Assembly: GCF_009901955.1 (NCBI RefSeq)
Contig: NZ_WUTS01000001.1
Span: 2,648,489-2,712,488, forward strand
From: Halomonas icarae
GTDB lineage: Bacteria > Pseudomonadota > Gammaproteobacteria > Pseudomonadales > Halomonadaceae
Direction of reading: 5' to 3'
Length of the DNA stretch: 64,000 nucleotides
Under the pieces are notes generated by a model, which saw only the letters and a list, made by a program, of their open reading frames with translations, ran no database searches and was not told the origin of the DNA. The translations under genes were made by a program, and so were the position numbers. Positions 34,717 to 43,427 of this stretch are shown one piece after another. Numbering within the stretch: position 1 is the first letter of the stretch; every line of letters starts with the position of its first letter.

Positions 34717-35640
34717 ATGCCCGCCATCTTCTCTCATCGCCTGTGGCTCGCCGCGATGCCGCTGCTGTTCGTGGTGCTGTGGAGCACCGGCTTTATCGGC
34801 GCCAAGTTTGGCCTGCCCTACGCCGAGCCCTTCACCTTTCTTTTTATACGCTCCGCCCTGACCCTGGCGCTGCTGGCCCCCCTGGCCCACTGGCTCTCCG
34901 GCGAGTGGCCCCGCGGCATCCGGCTGTGGGGACATATCGCGGTATCGGGCCTGCTGGTGCATGGCGCCTATCTGGGCGGGGTCTTCTACGGCATCTATCT
35001 GGGCATGCCGGCGGGGCTCGCCTCTCTGCTGGTGGGGCTGCAGCCGCTGCTGACGGCGGGGCTCGCCGGGCCACTGCTGGGCGAGCGTCTGACGATACGC
35101 CAATGGCTGGGGCTGCTACTGGGGCTGGTGGGGGTCGCCCTGGTGTTGGGCGGCAAGCTCGACCCGGGCGAGAGCCTCTTCCAGGGCTTCGGCCTGGGTG
35201 CGCTGGGGGCCGTGCTGGTCGCGCTGCTAGGCATTACCGGCGGCACCCTCTACCAGAAGCGCCACTGCACCGGCATGCCGCTGCTCTCAGGCACCGTGGT
35301 GCAGTACCTGGCCACCGTGGCGCTGTTTGGCATTGGCGCCCTGCTCTTCGAGGAGCGCAGCGTGGAGTGGGCCCCCGTGTTCGTACTGACCCTGGGGTGG
35401 CTGGTGCTGGTACTCTCGATCAGCGCCATCCTGCTGCTGATGGCGCTGATAAAGCGCGGCGAGGCCTCGCGGGTGGCCAGCCTGTTCTATCTGGTGCCAC
35501 CGGTCACCGCCCTGCAGGCCTGGTGGCTGTTCGACGAGGCCCTGCCTTCTGCCTCGCTTGCCGGCATGGCCATTGCCATCGCCGGCGTGGTGCTGGTGGT
35601 CAAGGGGCAGCCGGCGAGAGCCGACAAGCCGCGTACTTGA
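34717..35640 (+). CDS. EamA/DMT-family transporter
   Basis: A 307-residue membrane protein with two EamA repeats and about ten helices; LLFVVLWSTGFIGAKFGLPY opens the first. Probable metabolite exporter, substrate unknown. Its last 41 bp overlap the 3' end of the convergent formate dehydrogenase alpha gene (35600), an unusually long tail-to-tail overlap. It is distinct in sequence from the DMT carrier at 2819. Confidence 0.85.
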   Translation: MPAIFSHRLWLAAMPLLFVVLWSTGFIGAKFGLPYAEPFTFLFIRSALTLALLAPLAHWLSGEWPRGIRLWGHIAVSGLLVHGAYLGGVFYGIYLGMPAGLASLLVGLQPLLTAGLAGPLLGERLTIRQWLGLLLGLVGVALVLGGKLDPGESLFQGFGLGALGAVLVALLGITGGTLYQKRHCTGMPLLSGTVVQYLATVALFGIGALLFEERSVEWAPVFVLTLGWLVLVLSISAILLLMALIKRGEASRVASLFYLVPPVTALQAWWLFDEALPSASLAGMAIAIAGVVLVVKGQPARADKPRT

Positions 35641-38488
35641 ACTCCGGGATCTTGCCGTAGGGATCCAGCGCCGGGTTGGTCAGCAGGTTGGCCGCCGCCT
35701 CCACGAAGGCGAAGGGCACGAACACCATGCCTTCGGGCATGCGCGGGTCGGAGCGCGCCGTCAAGGTGATCCTGCCGCGCCGGGTGGCGATGGTGATCGG
35801 CTCTCCCGGTGCCACGCCCAGGCGTCCCAGCTCCGCGGGAGCCAGGCTGGCCGCGGCCTCCGGCTCCAGGTCATCGAGCACCCGGCTGCGACGCGTCATG
35901 GCGCCGGTATGCCAGTGTTCCAGCAGCCGCCCGGTGGTCAGCACCGTCGGATAGTCGGCATCCACCGGCTCATCCGGCGGCAGCGGCCGGGTGGGCGAGA
36001 ACTTCGCCTTGCCGCCCGCCCGCGGGAAAGCGTCGCTGAACACCACGTCCTCGCCCGGGGCGCCGGGGGCGAGGCAGGGGTAGATCACCGAGTCCTCCGT
36101 CTCGAGGCGCTCCCAGCTGATATGGTCCAGGGAGGACATGCCCTGCTTCATCTCGGCAAATACCTCCCGCGGGTGAGCATAGTCCCAGCCCAGCCCGAAA
36201 CGCCTGGCCATCTCCTGGATGATCCACCAGTCGGGCTTCGCCTCCCCCGGAGGAGCCACGGCGGCACGCCCCATCTGCACCTGGCGGTTGGTGTTGGTGA
36301 CGGTGCCATCCTTCTCCGCCCAGGCGGTGGCCGGCAGGATGACATCGGCGAACTGGGCCGTCTCGGTCACGAACAGGTCCTGCACCACCAGATGCTCCAG
36401 GCTAGCCAGCGCCTGGCGTGCGTGGTTGAGGTCCGGGTCGGACATCGCCGGGTTCTCGCCGAGGATATACATCCCCTTGATGGTACCGGCCACGATGGCA
36501 TCCATGATCTCCACCACGGTCAGCCCCGGCTCGGGGTCGAGTTCGGTGTTCCACAGCTCCTCGAAGGCGGCGCGCAGCTGGGCGTCGCCCACCGGCTGAT
36601 AGTCGGGCAGCACCATGGGGATCAGGCCGGCATCCGAGGCGCCCTGGACATTATTCTGGCCACGCAGCGGATGCAGGCCGGTTCCCGGCCGCCCGGTCTG
36701 ACCGCAGGCGAGCGCCAGCGAGATCAGGCAGCGAGCGTTGTCGGTGCCGTGGGTGTGCTGGGAGATGCCCATGCCCCAGAAGATCATCGCCTTGTCGGCG
36801 GTGGCATAGGCCCGCGCGATCTCGCGAATGGTACCGGGCGAAACGCCACAAAGCGGTGACATGGCCTCGGGGGTCATGTCGACCACGCTCGCCGCCAGCG
36901 CCGCGAAGCCTTCGGTATGAGTGTCGATATAGGCCTGGTCGTAGAGGCCCTCGGCGACGATCACGTTGAGCATGGCGTTGAGCAGCGCCACATCGCCGCC
37001 CGGCGTGAAACGCACGCTGCGCCAGGCGTAGGCGTCCAGGGCCTGGCCACGGGGGTCGAGAATGATCAGCCGGGTGCCGTTCCTGGCCGCCTGCTTGAAG
37101 TAGGTGGCCGCCACCGGGTGGTTCACCGCCGGGTTGCAGCCGGTGAGAACCACCACATCGGCCTCGAGCGCCTGCATGAACGATGCGGTGACGGCACCGG
37201 ACCCCAGGCACTCCATCAGGGCCGCCACGGAGCTGGCGTGGCACAGGCGGGTACAGTGATCGACGTGGTTGGAGCCGAAGCCGGTACGCACCAGCTTCTG
37301 GAACAGCCAGGCCTCCTCGTTGGAGCACTTGGCGCTGCCGAAGCCGGCGAGTGCCTCGGGACCGTTGCTGGCCTTGAGGCTGGTGAGCCCCTCCGCCGCC
37401 AGATCCAGCGCCTCCTCCCAGCTCGCCTCACGGAAGTGGGTCAGCGGCTCGGCCGGATCGAAATCGGGATCGACCCCCTTGGGCACGCCCTCAAGGCGGA
37501 TCAGCGGCCGGGTCAGCCGCGCCGGGTGGTTGGGATAGTCGAAGCCGAAGCGCCCCTTGACGCAGAGCCGGCCCTGATTGGAGGGACCGTTTCTCCCGGT
37601 GACAAAGAGTATGCGCCCAGCTTCTGCATTGGACGGAGCTGATCCGGCGGCATGTGGCGCGTCATCCTTGACATGGTAGGTCAGCTGACAACCGACCCCG
37701 CAGTAGGGGCAGACCGAGTCGACGGTGCGGTCGGCCACGGCGGAATCGCCACGGCCCGCGTCGTCGATCAGGGTCGCCGGCATCAGCGCCCCGGTGGGAC
37801 AGGCCTGGACGCACTCGCCACAGGCTACGCAGGTGCTCTCGCCCATGGGGTCATCGAAGTCGAACACGACCTTGGCCGCCGCCCCGCGATGGGCCAGGCC
37901 GATCACGTCGTTACCCTGCACCTCGCGACAGGCGCGCACACAGAGCCCGCAGGTGATGCAGGCATCCAGATTGACGTTCATCGCCGAGTGGGTGGCGTCA
38001 TGCCCCCCGGCATGGGGCAGCGAGTCCGCCCTCTCGGCCACATGATGCACCGTGGGCGACGCCCGCTCCGCCCGGGCGGGCAGGCGTTCGCCCACCGCGG
38101 TGGCGTCGACGGCCAGCCGGTCGGCCATGGCCCACAGGTGGCTCGAGCGATCGGGACTCGCCTCGCGCTCGGGCTGGTCGGCCAGCAGCAGTGCCAGCAC
38201 CTCCTCACGCGCCTCGCGGGCCCGCTCGGAGCCGGCGCTCTTCACCACCATGCCGGGGGTCGCCTCGCGGATGCAGCTGGCGGCGAGCACGCGCTCCCCC
38301 TCGATCTCCACCATGCAGGCGCGGCAGTTGCCGTCGGAACGGTAGCCGGGGGCGTCCTTGAAGCACAGATGGGGAATGGTCTCGCCGGCACGCTTGGCGA
38401 CCTGCCAGAGGGTCTCGCCGGGCCAGGCGCTGACCTCGGCGCCATCCAGGGTCAGGGTAAAGCTTTCCATTACGCTCTGGTCACTCAT
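35600..38488 (-). CDS. fdsA: NAD-dependent formate dehydrogenase, molybdopterin alpha subunit
   Basis: A 962-residue subunit. From the N-terminus it has a 2Fe-2S domain (GNCRACMVE), a histidine-ligated 4Fe-4S region, two ferredoxin-type clusters (CITCGLCVRAC, CVACGECVQACPTGAL), the fourth cluster CPYCGVGC, and the bis-MGD catalytic domain with the Mo-ligating Cys in LCHASSVAALME. It oxidises formate to CO2, passing electrons to the diaphorase subunit encoded 10 bp upstream. No fdhD or fdsC is in the window. It lies last in a long same-strand array. Overlaps the DMT gene by 41 bp. Confidence 0.93.
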   Translation of the reverse strand: MSDQSVMESFTLTLDGAEVSAWPGETLWQVAKRAGETIPHLCFKDAPGYRSDGNCRACMVEIEGERVLAASCIREATPGMVVKSAGSERAREAREEVLALLLADQPEREASPDRSSHLWAMADRLAVDATAVGERLPARAERASPTVHHVAERADSLPHAGGHDATHSAMNVNLDACITCGLCVRACREVQGNDVIGLAHRGAAAKVVFDFDDPMGESTCVACGECVQACPTGALMPATLIDDAGRGDSAVADRTVDSVCPYCGVGCQLTYHVKDDAPHAAGSAPSNAEAGRILFVTGRNGPSNQGRLCVKGRFGFDYPNHPARLTRPLIRLEGVPKGVDPDFDPAEPLTHFREASWEEALDLAAEGLTSLKASNGPEALAGFGSAKCSNEEAWLFQKLVRTGFGSNHVDHCTRLCHASSVAALMECLGSGAVTASFMQALEADVVVLTGCNPAVNHPVAATYFKQAARNGTRLIILDPRGQALDAYAWRSVRFTPGGDVALLNAMLNVIVAEGLYDQAYIDTHTEGFAALAASVVDMTPEAMSPLCGVSPGTIREIARAYATADKAMIFWGMGISQHTHGTDNARCLISLALACGQTGRPGTGLHPLRGQNNVQGASDAGLIPMVLPDYQPVGDAQLRAAFEELWNTELDPEPGLTVVEIMDAIVAGTIKGMYILGENPAMSDPDLNHARQALASLEHLVVQDLFVTETAQFADVILPATAWAEKDGTVTNTNRQVQMGRAAVAPPGEAKPDWWIIQEMARRFGLGWDYAHPREVFAEMKQGMSSLDHISWERLETEDSVIYPCLAPGAPGEDVVFSDAFPRAGGKAKFSPTRPLPPDEPVDADYPTVLTTGRLLEHWHTGAMTRRSRVLDDLEPEAAASLAPAELGRLGVAPGEPITIATRRGRITLTARSDPRMPEGMVFVPFAFVEAAANLLTNPALDPYGKIPEFKYAACRLSPAAP

Positions 38489-38498
38489 CTCTCCCTCC

Positions 38499-40214
38499 TC
38501 ACCCCTTGGCGATCAGATTACGGCCGGCAAGCTCACCGCGGAAGTCGCGCAGCAGGCTGATCACCGGGTTGGGCGCGGCCTGGCCCAGGCCGCAGATGGA
38601 GGCATCCATCATCACCCGGGCGAGCCGCTCGAGCTGCGGGACATCCCACTCGTCGCGTTCGAGCAGGGTGAGCATCTTCTCGCTTCCCACACGGCAGGGC
38701 GTGCACTGTCCGCAGGACTCGTCGGCGAAGAAGGCCAGCAGGTTGCTGGCCACGGCACGCAGATCATCCTGGTCCGAGAGCACGACGATCGCCGCCGAGC
38801 CAATGAAGCAGCCATGCTCCTGCAGGGTATCGAAATCGAGCGGGATGTTCGCCTTGCTGGCCGGCAGGATTCCCCCGGAGGCGCCGCCGGGCAGGTAGCC
38901 CAGCAGGCGATGGCCCTCGGCCATGCCGCCACAGTACTCCTCCAGCAGCTCGCGCAGGGTGATACCCGCCGGAGCCAGGTGCACCCCGGGGCGCTTGACC
39001 CGGCCGGAGACCGAGAAGCTACGCAGACCACGCCGACCATGACGTCCCTGGCCGGCAAACCACTCGGCCCCCTGCTCCCAGATACGCGGGACCCAGTAGA
39101 CGGTCTCGACATTGTTGACCAGGGTCGGACGGTCGAAGAGCCCCCTCTGAGCAACAAAGGGGGGACGATGGCGGGGCTTGCCGGGCTTGCCCTCCAGGGA
39201 TTCGATCAGCGCCGACTCCTCGCCACAGATATAGGCGCCGGCACCGCGACGCAGCACGATATGGCCCGGCGCCACCAGGCCGGCCTCCTCAAGCTCGTCG
39301 ATGGCCTTGTGCAGCACCCGATGCAGGCCGGGATACTCATCGCGCAGGTAGATATAGAGCGCCTCGGCCTCCACCACCCAGGCGCCGACCAGGGCGCCCT
39401 CCAGGAAACGGTGGATCTCGCGCTCCAGATAGAAGCGATCCTTGAAGGTACCGGGCTCGCCCTCGTCGGCATTGATCACCGCATAGCGAGGGCCCGGCTC
39501 GGCGCGGACCGCCTGCCACTTCCGGTAGAGCGGAAAGCCGGCGCCACCCAAGCCACGCAGTCCAGCATGCTCGAAGGCCTTGATCAGCCTCTCGACGCTC
39601 ACTTCGCCGTCGCGGCAGGCATTCAGCAGTCGGTAGCCACCGGCCTCGCGGTAGTCGGCCAGACGCTGCCAGAGAACCGTCTCGGGGTGGAAGTGGCCGG
39701 TATCGATCACCGCCTCGACCCCTTCCACGCTGGCGTAGCGGACATGGTGGTGCCCCACCTCCACCACCGGCGCGCTATCGCAACGCCCCATGCAGGGCGC
39801 GCGCACCACGCGAACCGCTCCCGGGGCGGCACCGGCCTCGAGCTCTGCCTTCAGAGCCTCCGCGCCGGCCAGCTGGCAGGAGAGTGAATCACAGACGCGC
39901 ACCGTCACCGCCGGCGGCGGTGTCTCATCGTCGTGGACGACGTCGAAGTGGGCGTAGAAGGTCGCGGTCTCGTAGATGGCCGCCATGGGCAGGTTCATGT
40001 AGGCGGCCAGCGCCCGCAGCTCGACCATGGCCAGGTGGCCATGGGCATCCTGGATGGCATGCAGATGCTCGATCAGGCGGTCGCGGCGTTGCAGGCTGGG
40101 GTCGCTGCGTTCATCGCCCAGCAGGCGACGCAGCCCGGCGAGCGCCAGCGGGGCCAGTTCGCGGCCACGGGCCCTGCCGCGGCGACGCTTCGGTTGAGTG
40201 ATCTCCACAGTCAT
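38499..40214 (-). CDS. fdsB: formate dehydrogenase diaphorase: fused NuoE-like (FdsG) and NuoF-like (FdsB) subunit
   Basis: A 571-residue fusion. Residues about 1-165 are NuoE-like with 2Fe-2S cysteines in CDSLSCQLAG and APCMGRCDSAP. The remainder is NuoF-like, with the FMN/NADH region GGAGFPLYRKW and RGAGAYICGEESALIESLEG and the 4Fe-4S motif ESCGQCTPCRVG. It transfers electrons from the alpha subunit to NAD+. In many bacteria FdsG and FdsB are separate polypeptides. The RidA gene lies 136 bp upstream. Confidence 0.92.
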   Translation of the reverse strand: MTVEITQPKRRRGRARGRELAPLALAGLRRLLGDERSDPSLQRRDRLIEHLHAIQDAHGHLAMVELRALAAYMNLPMAAIYETATFYAHFDVVHDDETPPPAVTVRVCDSLSCQLAGAEALKAELEAGAAPGAVRVVRAPCMGRCDSAPVVEVGHHHVRYASVEGVEAVIDTGHFHPETVLWQRLADYREAGGYRLLNACRDGEVSVERLIKAFEHAGLRGLGGAGFPLYRKWQAVRAEPGPRYAVINADEGEPGTFKDRFYLEREIHRFLEGALVGAWVVEAEALYIYLRDEYPGLHRVLHKAIDELEEAGLVAPGHIVLRRGAGAYICGEESALIESLEGKPGKPRHRPPFVAQRGLFDRPTLVNNVETVYWVPRIWEQGAEWFAGQGRHGRRGLRSFSVSGRVKRPGVHLAPAGITLRELLEEYCGGMAEGHRLLGYLPGGASGGILPASKANIPLDFDTLQEHGCFIGSAAIVVLSDQDDLRAVASNLLAFFADESCGQCTPCRVGSEKMLTLLERDEWDVPQLERLARVMMDASICGLGQAAPNPVISLLRDFRGELAGRNLIAKG

Positions 40215-40350
40215 AACGAGCTCGTTGTCATAATTGTTAAGAGGCGCGACGGTCAGCGGGTTCTATATTCGCGTGCGTTGATATGATTCATCTCTATGGT
40301 GGCACCTGCCCCGCGCCAGGACAATCTCCAGGCAGCCGCCAGCGCCTCCG

Positions 40351-40734
40351 TCAGCTTGCCTCATCGATGGCAGCGTAGGCCACCATCTCGACCAGCATCT
40401 CTTCGCGTGCGAACCCCGAGACGATGATGGCGGCACGATTGGGATAGGGAGCCTTCACCACCTCGGCGTAGAGCTTGTTGACCGTGGCGAGGTCTTCGCG
40501 CCGGGTCACGTAGATCAGTACTTGGGTCAGGTTCTCGACGCCACCGCCGGCGCACTCCAGGGTATGAACCAGATTGTCCAGCGTCTGGCGGGTCTGGGCT
40601 TCAATGCCGCCGCTGACGACCTCGCCCTGGTCGTCGATCGGAATCTGGGCGGTGAACAGGATGCCATTGCCCACGGTTGCCCATGACAGCGGGGCGCGGG
40701 AAGCGAACAGGTCGGTGATAACGGGCTGAACCAT
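40351..40734 (-). CDS. RidA/YjgF/UK114-family protein
   Basis: A 127-residue protein with the RidA fold: GNGILFTAQIPIDDQGE, ARQTLDNL-type segment QTRQTLDNLVHTLECAG and, near the end, REEMLVEMVAYAA. RidA proteins hydrolyse reactive enamine/imine intermediates to keto acids and ammonia. The usual terminal IE-x-E-x-VA is VEMVAYA here and the catalytic Arg region reads PYPNRAAIIVSG (Arg present). Its place in a catabolic array suggests an imine-forming deamination step. AAGGA supports the ATG at 40734. Confidence 0.88.
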   Translation of the reverse strand: MVQPVITDLFASRAPLSWATVGNGILFTAQIPIDDQGEVVSGGIEAQTRQTLDNLVHTLECAGGGVENLTQVLIYVTRREDLATVNKLYAEVVKAPYPNRAAIIVSGFAREEMLVEMVAYAAIDEAS

Positions 40735-40874
40735 GCGGGTGTCCTTCTCTGGGGTGCTGGATAGGTGGATTGGTGGATAGGGGATGGGCGGACAGATCGA
40801 TGGGAGGACAGCGAGGCCCCGGCGCTCCTCGTGGCTGAGCACCGGGCCTGGTCGTCACTCGATGAGTCGATGAC
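40735..40874 (-). promoter_or_regulatory. RidA leader: imperfect hairpin and pyrimidine repeat
   Basis: A long imperfect hairpin is formed by AGGCCCCGG (40814-40822) and CCGGGCCT (40842-40849), extended inward by GCTC/GAGC. It is followed on the coding strand by a C/T-rich tract with repeating ATCCACC-like units (about 40757-40790). It may attenuate or stabilise the message between the DUF3726 and RidA genes. Confidence 0.4.
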
Positions 40875-41669
40875 TCAATCGTTGTCGGTGGTTCCGGCTC
40901 CGGCACCACCGCGGGAGGCATCGGTGGATTCGACCAGGATGCGGGCAGCCAGATCCTTGAGCCTGTTCCACACGCCGTCGTTGATGGGGATGCCATCGAG
41001 CATGGCCCGCTCGCGACAGGCCAGCAGCGTCGACTCCTCATGGCGGGCCAGCAGTTCGTAGTCGAACTCGGAGCGCATCGACGGCAGCAGGTCGACATGG
41101 TTGGCAAACACCAGCGTGATGCCGTCGTTTGGCTCGTTCTCCTCGGGTACCTGCTTCACCGCATAGACGCGGATCTCGGGCACCGAACTGTTGGCACGAA
41201 AGCCGACCACCTGCTCTGTCAGCGGCGGCTGGTCGCTGCCCTCCGGGGCCTGGGCGTTGCGCCAGAAGGCGGTGACGTTCATGCCTCGCCCGGCGATGCG
41301 AGCCAGATAGCCCATGATCAGCTGGCGATTGTGACAGCGCCGGATCTTGATCACCGAGAGGCCCCGGGCGCGCGCCTTGGCGAAGCCGAGCTCCAGCGCC
41401 AGGCTCGAGCTTCTGAGAACGCTATGACCCTGGCCATCGAGTACCGCGAGATCACCATCGGAATAGAGCTGCACCGGCGCATGCTCCTGGGCATGCTGCT
41501 CGGCCAGCAGATAATCGAGGCCACGGTTCAGGGCCTCCAGTCCATCGAGCTCATGGAGTTGCATCCAGGCGACCATGTCGGCGGCATCGCTGGCATCGCC
41601 ATCTTCAAAGCCCAGGCCCAGAAAGGCCTTGCGGCAGAGTCCTTGGAGCTCGTTGTAGGAGACCTTCAT
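40875..41669 (-). CDS. DUF3726 protein
   Basis: A 264-residue soluble protein opening MKVSYNELQGLCRKAFLGLG, the pattern I associate with DUF3726. No catalytic motif that I recognise; notable stretches are RRCHNRQLIMGYLARIAGRG and FANHVDLLPSMRSEFDYELL. The C-terminus ends in a G/A/T-rich tail. The ATG overlaps the stop of the 586-residue gene (ATGA), so the two proteins are translationally coupled and may form a complex. Function unknown; context is uptake and oxidation of a zwitterionic solute. Confidence 0.65.
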   Translation of the reverse strand: MKVSYNELQGLCRKAFLGLGFEDGDASDAADMVAWMQLHELDGLEALNRGLDYLLAEQHAQEHAPVQLYSDGDLAVLDGQGHSVLRSSSLALELGFAKARARGLSVIKIRRCHNRQLIMGYLARIAGRGMNVTAFWRNAQAPEGSDQPPLTEQVVGFRANSSVPEIRVYAVKQVPEENEPNDGITLVFANHVDLLPSMRSEFDYELLARHEESTLLACRERAMLDGIPINDGVWNRLKDLAARILVESTDASRGGAGAGTTDND

Positions 41670-43426
41670 GTCGTGACTCCGGTGGTAGTGGGGGTGGGGT
41701 TATCCTCGGCGTTGCTTGTCGATGGTTCGAGCGGAAAGCTCCAGTCGTCGAAGGCACGCAGGTCATCGGGCTCGGCATTGAGCTCCTCGACCAGCGGTGC
41801 CCCCTGGAACAGGGTGATGCGTACCCAGCGGTCCGACTTGGGGTCGAAGCGGCTGGCGCCGAAGAACGATAGCTTGGTGCGCAGCAGATGCATGGGCTTC
41901 ATGTCGCGAGCCCAGAGGTTGGCCCGAATCTCGCCGAAAGGCGTTTCGACCATGGTCTGAATGCGGCGCACGATCTCCTTGTGACGCGAATGCTGGATCA
42001 GAAAGTCGACCACCGAGGCGCGAGGGTGGTTACCCAGATAGTCGCTGATGACGCGATGGGTATCCGCTACCCGCGGGGCGATGGCCAGCTTGAGCTCGCG
42101 GTCGGCACCGGGCTCGTGATCGCGCACCCCAAGCCGTGGCTCCTCCTTCTCGACGGAGCGATACCAGAACCAGTAGCGATTGTCGGGGTCGTCGAAGTCA
42201 TAGGAGAGCGCCCAGTCATAGTGGGTCTCGATCAGCTGTTTCAGGCGCACCAGCGGCATTTCCGGCGTCAGTTCCATGCGCTCATCGACGCCCATGCGGT
42301 CCTCAAAGGGCTCGACGATGTCCGGGTAGATCTCCAGCAGCAGGGTGTTGATCAACTCCTGGGTCTCCAGCGACAGGGTCCGGTGACCCCACTCGACCAG
42401 CTCCTGCCAGAGGCCGTCGGTCAACGGCACCTGCTCGAGCCAGATGCGCACCTCGGGCAGGGCCGCCGCGGTTTCGACATTGCGCGCACTCTGTTCGACA
42501 TCCTCGGTGACGGTCTGCTCCAGATGGCGCTGGGCACGGCTAACCAGTGCAATCAGCGCGGCACGCTGCTCCTCGTCGGGTTGCTGGGCACTGATCTGGG
42601 CCAGCGCCTGCTCACGACTCTCGACCCACTGCTCGATCAACTGCGGATGGTTGATCAGAAACGGGGCCATGCCGAGCCCGGTCGAGTTGCCGATCCCCAG
42701 ATAGCGCCGCAGCGGGGTGGCGAGCCCGACGGCAGTCGCCGGCGCCTGGCGCCTGGCGATGTGCTCGATCTGCTCGATGGAGAAGTGGCGCAGCAGGTAG
42801 ACTCCCAGCATCTGGGCCGAGAAGGGCCGCTGGAAGTCCGGGTTGTCACGCAGGCGGTCGAAGTCGGCGATGCCGAACTTGCCGTTACCGTAGACGGCCG
42901 TGGTGCGATACAGGTAGCCGACCCGGGTGATCCACCTGGGGTCGGGCTGCTGGCCGGCGCTGAGCGCCTCGCTAAAGGCGGCGAAGTTGCGCAGGCTGCG
43001 ATTGGCCCGGGAGAGCACCAGCAGGCGCGGGTGCTGGCGGCCGGCTTCCTGCAGCGGCACGTTGGCCGCCATCTGCTCGAGCAGGGCGTCGTCCACATCT
43101 CCCTCGACCACGCCGAAGGTCACGTCCCAGGCCTCGGCGATGACGCGATCCGAACGCGCATCATCGGGCAGCGGCTGGGAGAAGATCACCCCATGATAGC
43201 GACCGCGCGGCGTCTGCAGACGATAGATGGCCGTGCCGTGGCCGTCGTCGTCGAGATCGAAACGCGTCGTGCTGATCTGCCAGCGCTGGCGTGCCATCTG
43301 GCGTATCAGGCTGCGCACGAAGCTCAGACGGCTGGGGTGCAGGCTGCCCAGGCGCTCAAGGTCCATGACCCGCTCCGGGGCACGCAGGCGCAGGCTCTCC
43401 TCGAGCGGAGAAACGCGATCGATCAT
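41666..43426 (-). CDS. uncharacterised 586-residue protein of the BCCT/DUF3726 array
   Basis: I do not recognise a family. The protein is soluble, acidic, without signal peptide or membrane segment. Segments that look conserved are YRTTAVYGNGKFGIADFDRL (about 190-210), YLGIGNSTGLGMAPFLINHP (about 265-285), DNRYWFWYRSVEKEEPRLG and RTKLSFFGASRFDPKSDRWV. The glycine-rich GIGNSTGLGMAP could be a phosphate- or nucleotide-binding loop (inference). AGGAG supports the ATG at 43426 over 43519. It starts 1 bp after the BCCT stop and overlaps the DUF3726 gene by 4 bp. It could be an enzyme for the imported solute. Confidence 0.7.
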   Translation of the reverse strand: MIDRVSPLEESLRLRAPERVMDLERLGSLHPSRLSFVRSLIRQMARQRWQISTTRFDLDDDGHGTAIYRLQTPRGRYHGVIFSQPLPDDARSDRVIAEAWDVTFGVVEGDVDDALLEQMAANVPLQEAGRQHPRLLVLSRANRSLRNFAAFSEALSAGQQPDPRWITRVGYLYRTTAVYGNGKFGIADFDRLRDNPDFQRPFSAQMLGVYLLRHFSIEQIEHIARRQAPATAVGLATPLRRYLGIGNSTGLGMAPFLINHPQLIEQWVESREQALAQISAQQPDEEQRAALIALVSRAQRHLEQTVTEDVEQSARNVETAAALPEVRIWLEQVPLTDGLWQELVEWGHRTLSLETQELINTLLLEIYPDIVEPFEDRMGVDERMELTPEMPLVRLKQLIETHYDWALSYDFDDPDNRYWFWYRSVEKEEPRLGVRDHEPGADRELKLAIAPRVADTHRVISDYLGNHPRASVVDFLIQHSRHKEIVRRIQTMVETPFGEIRANLWARDMKPMHLLRTKLSFFGASRFDPKSDRWVRITLFQGAPLVEELNAEPDDLRAFDDWSFPLEPSTSNAEDNPTPTTTGVTT

Positions 43427-43427
43427 G

